Below, piece by piece: positions 34,644 to 45,835 of a DNA stretch of 64,000 nt (positions are counted from its first letter, which is position 1; every line of letters starts with the position of its first letter). The notes beneath the pieces are model-generated. The model was not told the DNA's origin, made no database searches, and saw nothing but the letters and a program-made list of their open reading frames with translations. The stretch is taken from NCBI GenBank assembly GCA_032622095.1, contig CP136062.1, positions 51,041,349-51,105,348 on the forward strand, given 5' to 3'. Made by a program: the position numbers and the translations under genes. The DNA is from Siphonodentalium dalli (Eukaryota; Mollusca; Scaphopoda; Gadilida; Siphonodentaliidae).

Positions 34644-34803
34644 CAGATATGCCCTAAATAATCGACTCCTTAACCACAGCAGAATTATGGGTAACTTTTC
34701 AGGATTTAGTCAGAAATATGGATTGTTGCCATTCATCGAAAGCTCTCACTGAATCCTGAAAAGTTAGCCATAATTCTGCTGTCGATTATTTAGGGCATTA
34801 CTT
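34644..34803. mobile_element. Family A MITE, decayed
   Basis: The left end is CAGATATGCCC and the right end is GGGCATTACTTTA. The right arm has lost its GTTAAGGAG segment. TA flanks the left side. Confidence 0.82.
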
Positions 34804-34865
34804 TACATGGGAAATATAGATAGAACACAATGTGCATCATCATCTAGAAACTTTTCTCGAATGAT

Positions 34866-35202
34866 TTAAAGGTGGACTGTACCCTAAATCCGGCCATTTA
34901 TGGAACCATTTTCTTTTATACTCAACAGAATATATGCAATAAATGAATGAATTTGAGCCATGGATCAGTGTAAAATACACTCATATTCTCTGTGAATGAT
35001 GCACACAACATGGTAATCATAATGAAAATTATTAAATGGCTGGAGTCATAAACTCATTTTCATTATAATTATCATGTGGTTTGCATCGTTCATAGAGCAC
35101 ATGAGTGTATTTTGCATTAATCCATGGTTGCTTATATTCTGTTGAGTATAAAAGGAGTTGGTCCCATAAATGGCTGGATTTAGTGTACAGTACCCCTTTT
35201 AA
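34866..35202. mobile_element. Family C TTAA element
   Basis: The ends are TTAAAGGTGGACTGTACC and TGTACAGTACCCC with TTTTAA. The arms carry CCGGCCATTTATGG and CCATAAATGGCTGG, and the centre is a near-palindrome around CATTTTCATTATAATTA. Confidence 0.87.
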
Positions 35203-35384
35203 TAAGCACAACGGAGCTTGAGTGAAATGTGACTTTGTGCTGTCCTTATAAACAGCCCAATAATAAGTTCTAGATTATGAAGCAAGTTGTGTTACTAGTA
35301 GGTATTAAATCATTCCACAACCTTAATATGTCAGATAAGTTTAATCCATGACTGTGAGTCTGTGACTACCATTGATACTATATA
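35203..35384. other. Unassigned DNA
   Basis: This is a short spacer with no recognised element. Confidence 0.35.
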
Positions 35385-35638
35385 CAAGCCTTGAAATAGT
35401 GCATCTGTCATTTGCAGAATGAGGTCCCCAGAAGGTGAATTTAGTGATGCTACCCTGCATAGTGGGCTAGCATCACCAAATTCACCCTCTGGGAACCTCA
35501 TTCTTCTGAGTTGTAAGCAGAATGAGGTCCCCAGAGGGTGAATTTGGTTATGCTAGCCCGCTATGCAGGGTAGCATCACTAAATTCACCCTCTGGGCACC
35601 TCATTCTGCAAATGACAGACACCCTATTTCAAGGCTTG
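35383..35638. mobile_element. Family D MITE, compact double-hairpin form, perfect target duplication
   Basis: The ends are CAAGCCTTGAAATAG and CTATTTCAAGGCTTG. The 8-bp duplication ATACTATA lies at 35375-35382 and 35639-35646, with two extra bases (TA) between the left duplication and CAAGCC. Two back-to-back hairpins fill the element; the 67-codon frame starting at 35563 is not a gene. Confidence 0.9.
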
Positions 35639-35689
35639 ATACTATAACTACCTTTTTATATGCCCGTTTAAAAAAAAACCTGACCTATT

Positions 35690-35920
35690 ATGTTATTGGT
35701 CAATCAGTCCATCTGTCCATCCGTCCGTCCATCCGCTTTTGGTTTCTGGATGATATCTGTAGATAGGCTAGTCTTAATGGAATGAAATTTGGCTTGTGTG
35801 TTTGCTAGCGCAAAATACAGGTCAAGTTCGAATTTGGGTCCCACCCGCCAATTTTCACCAGAGTTATGACTCTTCATTGGAATTACATATTTTGCAACAT
35901 CCTAGCAATGCTCTTGTTAT
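35690..35920 (+). repeat. Pearl-like repeat fragment
   Basis: A decayed GTCC/ATCC tract (35710-35735) is followed by one core unit with AATGAAATTTGGCTTGTG, CAAGTTCGAATTTGGG and AGAGTTATGAC. It is related to 22920-23800 but strongly diverged. Confidence 0.6.
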
Positions 35921-36117
35921 TATTTGACTGGACGTTTCCATTAAAAAATATGATGGACAATTATACTACGCCATATATTTAGGAAAATGATGTCATTTCT
36001 TTCATTCATTGATTCATTCAATGAACCTAAGTAGTGAACGTGCTGTGCTGGTTGGTATATATAGTCCGTCATCATTGGGAGTAGGATAAACCTCTGGGAG
36101 TAGGATAACATTTTGGG

Positions 36118-36523
36118 ACTGAGGTCCCCAGAGGGTGAATATAGTGATGCTATCCCGCAATGCAGGCTAGCATCACTAAATTCACCCTCTGGGGACCTCA
36201 TTCTACTTAGGCTAGGCTCATCTTCTCTGGAAAGTTTCTTTATTGTCAAATTTCTATAGAAACTTCTTCACATAGATTCCATTTCTTTTTTAGTTTAGTT
36301 TCTCTGTATCCCCAAATTGGCAGATGACACATTGCAGAATCGAGGTTCCCAATGCGTGCACATCACAATATTCACCATTTGGGAACAATCTCTATCTGTC
36401 TCCCATAGCAGATGAGGCCATGCAGAATAAGGTCCCATGAGGGTGAATTTGGTGATGCTAGCCCCCCCTGGGGACCTCATTCTGCAAATGACAGGCACGT
36501 TATTCTCAGGCCTGCATTTATTT
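36118..36523. mobile_element. Family D MITE, one end truncated
   Basis: The left end is missing, so the element starts inside the first hairpin at GAGGTCCCCAGAGGG. The middle and the right end (ATTCTCAGGCCTG) are present. The second hairpin has lost its tip (GCTAGCCCCCCCTGG). Confidence 0.82.
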
Positions 36524-37436
36524 ATGGTACTACCAAAGAGAGACAATTTCTCGTAGGTTAAATACGTAGTTGTCCTGGTTGGTCTGTCCCAAATTGTTGT
36601 CTGCTATTGTTTAGAAGAAATTATGGGATACCATGAACCAAATTTGGGAAACTTTGAATTCAGGCTGTATGTACTCAGTTATCTTTGAATTCAGGCTGTA
36701 TGTACTCAGTTATCTTTATTGCTTTGCTTTTATTAAGTGGAATTTCCCAAGGGAAACGATCTCAGTTGTTGTATGGAAAAAATAGGTCATTATCCAATAG
36801 CGACCCCGGAAACCAAATGAAGATGGATAGATGAGGTCTGAAGTCGTTAGATTCCTATCTCAGAACGATGCCCGTGGAGACCTTTAAAGCACATAGATCA
36901 AATCGTGGACCTCTATAACTGCTTTGCTTCATGCAAACCATATTGATCATAATGGGTTGACAGAACCTGTGGTGTTTATTGTCCATAAATGTGACACACA
37001 TCCAAAGTAGGAACATTGTGAGTTCAAATAGTGCATCCTTCCGCCTACGTTTGTGCAGATGTTTTTTTAACTTTGGGAGGGTTAACTCAGCGTATTACTC
37101 GGTAATCTGTTTAGATATGTTCTCAATACTAAGATATCAATTTGCGCAAGTCAATTGACTATTGAACAAGCAATTAAATTAGTATTCCCTCTATGAATGA
37201 CCTGAATTTGCTTAACGGCTTTATGTGGAGGGACATAGCATGCTGGTCTTCCTTGGGGATGTCCGACCAATACCAGTATGGTTCGCACAGTGTAGACATC
37301 CTGATTGACCGATCGTCATTCGTCCATCCATCTCTCTGTCGATTCATAGACACCTTACGCATGGTACACCCACCCCTTGAAGACCAAAATTCCCAACTGT
37401 GTGAAATATAAAAATATCATTAGCGTTGTTCCCTCC
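36524..37436. other. Unassigned DNA with a tandem duplication and a pearl-like scrap
   Basis: A segment of about 33 bp (CTTTGAATTCAGGCTGTATG and on) is repeated in tandem at 36650-36716. At 37260-37360 the words GACCAATACCAGTATGG and TCCTGATTGACC match the start of the pearl-like repeat in decayed form. No gene is seen. Confidence 0.5.
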
Positions 37437-37616
37437 TTAACACTTAAAACTGCAGCTTCCTGAAATTTTGTGAAAACCCTGTGCAAGTGCATTCTCTTAC
37501 ATATGCGAGTCGCCCATTGGAAGCCTTGCATATATAAGAGAATTCATTGGCCTGACAATATTTACATTGACCTTGTAAGCCAGTGCATTCTCTTATATAT
37601 GCGAGGCGCCCTATGG
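37437..37616 (-). mobile_element. Family G TTAA element, truncated
   Basis: It carries TGCAGCTTCCTGAAATTTTG, the first hairpin, the central TTGACCTTGTAAG and the first arm of the second hairpin. It breaks off at CCCTATGG. Confidence 0.8.
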
Positions 37617-38109
37617 CATACTTTTTATCTTTGTGGTTAACAATTATATCTTGGAGCGCAACCACCTGTCAATCATGCATCCAGTTGAAGAAAAACTTCA
37701 CTATCATTGGTCCGTCAATAATGCTGGTATGTAGCCAATCAGGCATGAAGGTTCTGTTGGTACACACCAATGCTTTCTGGAATATTAACCTTTAAAGTTA
37801 TCAAGAAATAACTGTTGAATGCGGTTACTTAGGTCACTCAGGTAAACACAATGGACAGAACTTCTATGTAGCTAGTTTATTCCAAAACCCACCAAGCATA
37901 CATTCTGAAACATAATAAAATACATGTTAACAATAAAACACATGTTAACCATCTGGTCTATCTTCTTTTTGTGAAGAAATAGACAAAAATAAAAATAAAA
38001 ATGTTTGTCTGCATTTACAATACGATATAACAGATATGTCTTTCTCCCACCCCCTACACACTTTAGCACTGGCAGCCAGTGTGAGATAGCTGGGTGAGAT
38101 TTCCCTGTC

Positions 38110-38320
38110 TCACATAACACGTGACCATCTATCTCACACCACCCACGTGACTGCTTTACCTATTTAATTAAGAGCCGGAACTAATTTAACAATCCGTCAT
38201 CATGTTTTGTGTGAACTAAAACAGACCAAAACAATGGCGACCAACCAGTTACGCTTCACGTTTCAAGTAAATAAATATGGACGAATTCGTGGACGCTAAT
38301 ACAAATGGAGATACATATGT
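38110..38320 (+). promoter_or_regulatory. Possible promoter and first coding exon (speculative)
   Basis: Two CACGTGAC boxes lie at about 38119 and 38145. They precede a short ATG at 38234 (MATNQLRFTFQ) and a second ATG at 38277 that opens 14 codons (MDEFVDANTNGDTY) ending exactly at a splice-donor-like GTAAGC at 38319. Local CpG content is higher than nearby. It also lies where the copia 3' LTR would be, so it may be LTR sequence instead. Confidence 0.2.
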
Positions 38321-38961
38321 AAGCCTCAACTATTAATCACGAAAAACCTTCAACATAACCTCACTTGCAGACACAGAGTTGCATATATAACATGAAATAT
38401 AAACGACTAATTTGCGAACATATTCCATAAAACGGAAGACCCCAAGCGAAACTGGCACCACTGGCACATTTCGTAACAGGTCAACAATAGCCGCTTCACA
38501 AATGACGAACGAAATAATTCCACATTCGAACTCTTGTCATCGTTACAATAAATCGAACGCGTCTATTAACTAACATTTGTCTGTCATATATTCACGTGTT
38601 TCCTTTTCTAATGGTATCGATATGGTCATTTCCGATGGCAAACACGGTTAGTCCAGTTGTATATACTTCATATCAATACGCGCGTTTCTCGGAATTTATG
38701 CAGGTGCAACGATGTGACGTGTCCATGTCGTTTTCACAAGACCGTGTCGATTTCACTCTAACGTATTAACCCTCCGTGCACCGGTAACGCGCTTTGTTTT
38801 TACAGTATATACCTTGGTATATACCGAAATCACCCCATTTAATCACGAATATCGCATTAGATTTCTTCCCAAATATACCGTTACGAAGCTACTGGAATGT
38901 GCCAAAGATTGGTATAAAACAAAAAATCGGAATGAGGCTCTTGGGTAGGGAGAAAAATGAT

Positions 38962-39105
38962 CCATCATGACCTGGGGTGTGGGATGGAAAAATCTCACCC
39001 TCGGGGCCAGATATTTGGTCCGGACACTCGGCAAGCCTCGTGTCCGGCCCAAATATCTGGCCCCTCGGGTGAGATTTTTCCATCCCACACCCCAGATCAT
39101 GATGG
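38962..39105. repeat. Foldback repeat with 68-bp arms
   Basis: The arms contain GGGGTGTGGGATGGAAAAAT and the inverted ATTTTTCCATCCCACACCCC, and CCAGATATTTGG with its inverted copy. It folds at GACACTCGGCAAGCCTCGTGTC. It sits just beyond the 3' end of the copia pol, before the LTR-like piece. Frames on both strands over it are artefacts. Confidence 0.88.
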
Positions 39106-39191
39106 ATAATATTAATCTCACTCATCTACTCCTCCTCTCTCTAAACATTTTAGCAGACAACTTCCTGACGCTCCTCTCTTCGTCAAAACAT

Positions 39192-41055
39192 TTGCTATCT
39201 CTCTCTAAGTGAACTTATCTCTCTTCTCAGCCTCTTCTCAGTAACATTCTTTGTGGAAAACAACGAAGAATACAAGTCCTTATTATCAATTATACATGTA
39301 ATTGGAATGGTTTTGTTTGATGAATCATATAATAATTCAGATATGAGAGTACTCACAACAACACCACAATATACAGCCTTAACCATCGACAATGTCTCCA
39401 CAGCAATAGTACTCCTGACTACCCTCCTAATTCTTTTAGATTCCCAAGCCAAAGGACTCATCTTACCATCCCTACTAGCCAAAAAAATAATATAACCACC
39501 CTGACTGCCACCGTCCACGAGGTTACCGAAAGATGCGTCACTGTAAACGACGAGTTCTGGATCACTCCCATGATTGTCGAATCGAATTTTCACATCCTCT
39601 GACAGAACTCTTCTAATAATTTTGTTCACAGCTTTAAGGTCACCGACTGTGCTGTTCTTCAACCTGGAAGCTACTTCACTAACATCGTAGGATATGTCTG
39701 GTCTTGTTTGGTTTGCTATCCATAGCAGTTGTCCGAGTTTTATAATCTTAGTACTGATCTTTCTTCCTCTGATAATTTGGAAGCATTTTCCCTGTTCTTA
39801 TCGATCTTTACCATCTTGAGGCTGGATGAATACTCTGTTTGACTTAGGGTTATGACATCCCTATCCTGTGATAAATCCAATCCCAAATACTTAAAACACT
39901 TGGTTTGTTCCTTTCCAATTTTGAACTTCTTTCGTAGATCAGCAATCACCTGTCTTTCAAATGCTTCATTTCCAGCCCACAGGAAATCATTGACATGGAC
40001 AGCTAAAACTCCAGCAAGCCCCTTGTCTGTATGCCAGTAGAAAACCGCAGGATCAACAGAAGACATCTTCGCTCCACTTGAAAGTAACGTTTTCCTGACC
40101 ATTTCATACCACCTAAGAGATGCAACAGCCAAACAACATTCTTCTTTTTGGCTTCTCTTGGTGGTCTGATGAAAACTTGTCTTTGAATATCGCTTCCCTG
40201 TAAAAATGCAGTTTTCACGTCAAGGCAGTTTATCTTCCATCCCTTGTGGTTGATGATTGACAAGATAGCTCTCAGGGATTGCTTATCACATGTTGGTGAA
40301 TCTTTCCTAATTGAGCTTAGGTCATCCTCTTCAAAACCTCGAGCCACTAACCTTGCTTTTCTTCTAACACCACATCCATTGTCTTTTACTGTGCAGACCC
40401 ATCTAGTTGTCACAAATTTCTGTCCGCAATCTTCCTTTTCTACATACACATTCTCTTTCTTCCAATTATCAAGCTCGTCTTTCTTTGCATCAGTGAAATC
40501 AATTTCAGCCATCAGTATTCACTCCTCTTCCTCTTCTATTGACTCCGTCGGAACGTCTAAAAGAGTTAAGTTTTCTACCTCACTTAGGTCAATTATTTCT
40601 TGCAATCTGGCTTTTCGAATTCCACATTGTACCAGCTTCTTGTTCCAGTCGACGCCTTCCCGGCTCTACCAAGAATCTTCACTATTTGATTGTCATTTTC
40701 ACTTTCGAGACTGAACTCAACACGTTGATCCTTTCTCAGCTTATATGACTGGACAGAAGTTGCAGTACTGGCCTTCCCTTGATCATCATCCGATGCCTCA
40801 CTGCTTTCGCTAGATGATTCATTATGCTGGTCACTGTGTTCACCACTAGAATCCTGAATATCATCACTATTCCCATCATCAGTTTCATTGTCTGTTGCAT
40901 CACGAGTAATAACAGTCTCGGAGTCATCATCAGAATCCCATGAGTCATTGTCCATCGCAGCAGTGGCTTTACCATGTTTCACACTGGATTTCTGAACTGA
41001 TGAATTGTTAATATTTGGTGATGAATCTACACTTGAATCACTACTTTGAGAAGAT
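39192..41055 (-). pseudogene. copia Pol fragment: linker, reverse transcriptase, RNase H (broken)
   Basis: Reading the minus strand, the parts in order are as follows. An acidic linker covers 40982-40593. An RT N-terminal half covers 40512-40140 with DVKTAFLQG. The RT C-terminal half covers 40132-39740. The RNase H covers 39662-39195 with YSDASFG and a STIAVE-type glutamate block. The parts lie in separate frames. Near 40130 the expected conserved block between VVW and the SLRWYE segment is missing together with a frameshift. The active-site motif reads HVNDFLWAG, so the first of the paired aspartates is asparagine. The RNase H ends early. It cannot encode a working enzyme. Confidence 0.88.
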
Positions 41056-41170
41056 TAGGTCACTCAGGTAAACACAACGGACAGAACTGCTATGTAGCTA
41101 GTTTATTCCAAAACCCACCAAGCATACATTCTGAAACATAATAAAATACATGTTAACAATAAAAAACATG

Positions 41171-41606
41171 TTAACAATAACCTTAACGGCTAATTAACCC
41201 TTTACCCAACAAACCGGCCAAAACCGGCCAAATAAAGCTTCAACAGCCTAAAATATCTTCGGTCTGTCTCAATAAAACCATACAAATATGGATATCATTG
41301 GAACCGGCTCATTGACCACATTGTGGTGGTTATAGTTATGCCCTGTGCCAATGCATTCTCTTATATATGCGAGTCGACCATAGGTCGCCTCGCATATATA
41401 AGAGAATGCATTGGCCTAAAAAAAATTTTTTTTTACCATTTTTTCTTACATTCTTTAACAATTTTATAATTTTTAATGTGTTAAGCCAATGCATTCTCTT
41501 ATATATGCGAGGCGACCTATGGTCGACTCGCATATATAAGAGAATGCATTGGCACAGGGCCCTTCTGTTGGGTAAAGGGTTAACAATAACCTTAACGGCT
41601 AATTAA
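41171..41606 (-). mobile_element. Complete family B element (41194-41583) inside a 27-bp direct repeat
   Basis: The element has both TTAA ends and both hairpins. The 27 bp at 41171-41197 are identical to 41580-41606, and each copy begins and ends with TTAA. Other B copies are flanked by TTAA alone. It lies in or next to the copia LTR-like piece. Confidence 0.92.
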
Positions 41607-42068
41607 GCAACAACCAGATGTTTTATAGTATTCAATGAATGCACTGGACATGATCTTTAATGCTGCACAAGCACAGCTCCAGTCTTGATAGGGTTAAGGT
41701 GAAATTTTCTAACAGATACTGTACCTCACACTTTTCAAGAACTTTCAACCTCAACCTAACAATGCCCTATCGATGGAAATTTTTTCCACTGTTCTATAAC
41801 AATTCAGTTTAACACAAACTACTATTTTCAAATTTTCATAATGTGTTGACGCACTGGGTGGTGTTTATTGTCCATGAATGTGACACAAATTCAAAGTAGG
41901 GGACAAATTCAAAGTGGGGGGACATAGTGAATTCAAATGTTGCATTCTTTTGCATACATTTCTGCAAATTTTTCTGACTTTGGAACGGTTATACTTAGGG
42001 AGGGAGGGGGAAGAAATATGATTAGTACCCTTCTGTTAGAATTTTCCAACTGATACCAAAAACTTTCC
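41607..42068. other. Unassigned DNA with a family G scrap at 41625-41697
   Basis: ATCTTTAATGCTGCACAAGC and TTGATAGGGTTAA match the left end of family G in reverse. A short tandem duplication (GGGACAAATTCAAAGTAGG) lies near 41895. The remainder is unassigned. Confidence 0.5.
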
Positions 42069-42270
42069 AACAGTCAGGAAACTCTATCCTCAACTTTAAC
42101 CCTAACCCTGACCCTAACCCAACAGTCAGGAAACTCTATCCTCAACTTTAACCCTAACCCTAACCCTAACCCTAACCCAACAGTCAGGAAACTCTATCCT
42201 CAACTTTAACCCTAACCCTAGCCCTAACCCTAACCCAACAGTCAGGAAACTCTATCCTCAACTTTAACCC
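42069..42270 (-). repeat. Composite satellite carrying telomeric repeats, 4 units
   Basis: Each unit is AACAGTCAGGAAACTC, then TATCCTCAACTTTAACCC, followed by two to five CCCTAA copies. The number of telomeric copies differs between units, and the fourth unit carries none. Confidence 0.9.
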
Positions 42271-43079
42271 TTTCTATTCTATATGGAGTCTCCCAGTGAG
42301 TTAAAAGATTACATTGGAATTATCTATTATTCATTTGGAGGTATGTTAAGGTGATAAAAGCAGACGACAGTTAAATTAAAGTGCAGAAGGGGCCCTATTT
42401 ATTGAGGGAAATGTTTAGATAATAAATTCAACAAACCATACTGAACATTTCCCATGTATGAATTGGATTCCTTCTGCACTTTTATTATTAGATCTACTGT
42501 CTGAAGTCTGCTCATATATTTCCTGAAAACCCTCCAGATGAATAATAGACCATTCCTATATATACTTTTGTCACTGTTGGGAGAATGACCATTTAGTAAA
42601 AAAAAAAGGGTAAAAGATGATTATTCCAACTGTTGTTAATTCAGGCATGAAATTTCCAACTGTTGAACATTTTGAGCACATTTGACCATCCCATACCCAT
42701 GTTACATCCACATGTTGCCATGCCACCATCCCCATGTTGCCATGCCATCATCCCCATGTTGCCACACTCCTGACGAGGATGAAGGAAACTAGATCTTTTG
42801 TCTGAGCACTCAGTGACTCGAACCATATAAAAAAATGAATTTCTCTTCAGGTTTCAAAATCGCTATGGTGATTGCCATCGCATCAGCTTATGTCTTATGT
42901 CTTCCGTGTCTGGTAATTAATTGTGATTACATCGCATAAATGATAACGTCGCAAGGAATGTAATTTAGTTAAAGGACTTTTTATAATTCGCAGCATAATT
43001 ATCATATTGTTGTATGTGACTCATTGAGTACACAAGAGTGCTTAGGATGCATCTTTGACTCAAATGAATTTTGTTGTTG
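42271..43079. repeat. Family H-like repeat and unassigned DNA
   Basis: It shares TTCCTTCTGCA, TCCAGATGAA and CATTTAGTAAAAAA words with 8830-9480, and AAATGTTTAGATAATAAATTC with 43940-44165. A few CCATGTTGCCATGCCA repeats lie at 42710-42765. No gene is seen. Confidence 0.5.
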
Positions 43080-43857
43080 CATATTTTCCTTTTAATATCG
43101 TAGGGGGCGGCCTGTAAATGGTTGGATTTATTTGTTGCATATTTTACTTTTAATATAGTAGGGGGCGGCCTGTAATATAGTAGGGGGCGGCCTGTAATAT
43201 AGTAGGGGGCGGCATGTAAATGGTTGGATTTATTTGTTGCATATTTTCCTTTTAATATCGTAGGGGGCGGCCTGTAAATGGTTGGATTTATTTGTTGCAT
43301 ATTTTCCTTTTAATATCGTAGGGGGCGGCATGTAAATGGTTGGATTTATTTGTTGAATATATTTTCCTTTTAATATCGTAGGGGGCGGCCTGTAAATGGT
43401 TGGATTTATTTGTTGCATATTTTCCTTTTAATATAGTAGGGGGCGGCATGTAAATGGTTGGTTTAATATAGAGGGGGCGGCATGTAAATGGTTGGATTTA
43501 TTTGTTGCATATTTTACTTTTAATATAGTAGGGGGCGGCATGTAAATGGTTGGTTTAATATAGAGGGGGTGGCCTGTAAATGGTTGGATTTATTTGTTAC
43601 ATATTTTACTTTTAATATCGTAGGGGGCGGCCTGTAAATGGTTGGTTTAATATAGAGGGGGTGGCCTGTAATATAGTAGGGGCGGCCTGTAAATGGTTGG
43701 TTTAATATAGTAGGGGCGGCGTGTAATATAGTAGGGGGCAGCCTGTAAATGGTTGGTTTAATATAGAGGGGGCGGCCTGTAATATAGTAGGGGCGGCCTG
43801 TAAATGGTTGGTTTAATATAGTAGGGGGCGGCCTGTAAATGGTTGGATTTATTTGCT
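43080..43857 (+). repeat. 58-bp minisatellite with shortened units
   Basis: The full unit contains TTGTTGCATATTTTCCTTTT, AATATCGTAGGGGGCGGCCT and GTAAATGGTTGGATTTAT. Shorter units lack the T-rich part (ATATAGTAGGGGGCGGCCTG repeats), mainly near 43165-43205 and after 43630. Confidence 0.92.
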
Positions 43858-43939
43858 ATTAACCCTTCGATTATGGAGTACACTGGGTAGGTCTCTAATG
43901 GTTGAACTTATTGTCTGAACATTTCCCGTCGATGAATAG

Positions 43940-44168
43940 GAATCCTTCTGTATTTGTGTTAACCCTTACAATACTAAATACTCACTGGCGAGTAGTTATC
44001 CTATAGGAAATGTTCAGATAATAAGTTCAACCCTTTCTGTACTAAAGCATCATTGATGAGACGTTATCCCATAGAAAATGTTCAGATAATAAGTTTAACC
44101 CTTTCTATACTAAAGCATCACTGACGAGTAGTTATCCTATAGGAAATGTTCAGATAATAAGTTCAACA
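43940..44168 (+). repeat. 68-bp tandem repeat, three copies
   Basis: The unit contains AACCCTTTCTATACTAAAGC, ATCACTGACGAGTAGTTATC and AAATGTTCAGATAATAAGTT. It is part of the wider H repeat. Confidence 0.85.
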
Positions 44169-44342
44169 AATGACAAGCAATTCAGAACCAGTCAAGAGGA
44201 ACAGCGACAGGAGACAAAGCAATCATGCGACCTGTCCGCTCCCGACTGGCGAATGACCAAACATCTAATGATCGTTTGCTAGATGTCTAGGTGTTTCGAA
44301 TCTAATGATTCCTTGCTCAGGGTGGATTACCTCGTCGTTACA

Positions 44343-45057
44343 AACCTGAGTTTAGTGTGCCTGTCTTTTTCAGAATGAGGTCCCCTGAGGGTGAATTTAG
44401 TGACGCTATCCCGCATAGCGGTCTAGCATATCAAATTCACCATCTGGGGACCTCATTCTGCATGGCCCCATCTGCTATGGGAGACATGGACACAGAATGA
44501 AGTTCCCAAATGGTGAATATTGTGATGTACACCCATTGGGAACCTCAATTATGCAATGTGTCATCTGGGGATATAGAGAAACTAAACTAAAAAAGAAATA
44601 GAAGCTATGTGAAGAAGTTTCTATAGAAATTTGATAATAAAGAAACTTTCCAGATAAGATGGGGCCTAAGCAGAATGAGGTCCACAGAGGGTGAAATATT
44701 ATCAAATAAACTTCTTCACATAGATTCTTTTAGTGTGCCTGTCATTTGCAGAATGAGGTCCCCAGAGGGTGAATTTAGTGATGCTAGCCCACATAATGAG
44801 GTCCCCAGAGGGTGAATTTAGTGATGCTATCCCGCATAGCGGGCTAGCATCACTAAATTCACCCTCTGGGGACCTCATTCTGCAAATGACAGGCACACTA
44901 AATAGAATCTATGTGAAGAAGTTTATTTGATAATAAAGAAACTTTCCAGAGAAGATGAGGCCTAAGCAAAATGAGGTCCTCAGAGGGTGAATTTAGTGAT
45001 GCTAGCCTGCTATGTGGGGTAGCTTCATTAAATTCGCAGTCTGGGGACCTCATTCTA
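44343..45057. mobile_element. Two or more family D MITEs, nested or joined
   Basis: A long-form D starts at ACCTGAGTTTAGTGTGCCTG and runs to about 44690. It is interrupted at GGTGAAATATTATCAAATAA by part of a second D in reverse (TTTAGTGTGCCTGTCATTTG at 44728). Another hairpin and the D middle follow. Hairpin arms occur at 44372, 44445, 44670, 44752, 44790, 44865, 44970 and 45040. Confidence 0.8.
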
Positions 45058-45835
45058 CATGATTCTCATGTGGTTCTCATATGTGGTTCCCATGTGGTTC
45101 TCTTATATGGTTCTCATGTGGTTCTCATATATGGTTCTGATGTGGTTCTCATTTATGGTTCTAATGTGGTTCTCATATATGGTTTTCATATATGGTTCTA
45201 ATCTGGTTCTCATTTGTGGTTCTCATATATGGTTATCGTGTATGTTTCTGATGTGGTTATCATGTGGTTGGTTCTCATATATGGTTCTAATGTGGTTCTC
45301 ATATATGGTTCTCGTATATGGTTCTCATATATGTTTCTGATGTGGTTCTCATGTGGTTCTCATATATGGTTCTAATATGGTTCTCATATATGGTTCTCAT
45401 ATGTTTCTGATGTGGTTCTCCTGTGGTTCTCATATATGGTTCTCATATGTTTCTGATTTGGTTCTCCTGTGGTTCTCATATATGGTTCTCATGTGGTTCT
45501 CATATATGGTTTTCATGTATTGTTCTCATGTGGTTCTCATATATGGTTTTCATGTATTGTTCTCATGTGGTTATCATATATTCCTTTGTGGTTCTCACAT
45601 GTGGTTCTCATGTGGTTCTCATATGTGGTTCTCATATGGTTCTCATATAGTTCTCATGTGGTTCTCATGTGGTTCTCATGAGGTTCTCACAGATTGTTCT
45701 CATGAGGTTCTCATGTGGTTCCTATATGGTTCTCATATGTGGTTCTCATATGTGGTTCTCATGTGGTTCTCATACATGGTTCTCATGTGGTTCTATTTAT
45801 ATAATATATGGTTCTCAAGTGGTTCTCATGGCCTA
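45058..45835 (+). repeat. 12-bp minisatellite
   Basis: The unit is GGTTCTCATGTG or GGTTCTCATATA, with about 60 copies. Long open frames (up to 161 codons of VLMWFSYM type) are artefacts of a period divisible by three. It starts immediately at the end of the last D hairpin. Confidence 0.93.

Larger units (their letters stand above)
37829..41184 (-). mobile_element. Ty1/copia retrotransposon remnant with LTR-like flanks
   Basis: On the minus strand, a segment of about 120 bp (41184-41058) is nearly identical to one at 37947-37829. Both contain GGTGGGTTTTGGAATAAAC and ACCTGAGTGACC, which fits the 3' part of two LTRs. Between them lie the linker, reverse transcriptase and RNase H regions. Primer-binding site, gag, protease and integrase are missing: the LTR piece runs straight into the pre-RT linker at about 41057. 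This indicates a large internal deletion. Confidence 0.75.

Noticed and set aside
38843-39212. Frames on both strands over 38843-39212 as a protein
   Set aside because: They read through the perfect foldback at 38962-39105.
43080-43857. CRISPR-like array
   Set aside because: The units are directly tandem without unique spacers and the DNA is animal-like. The same holds for the other minisatellites.
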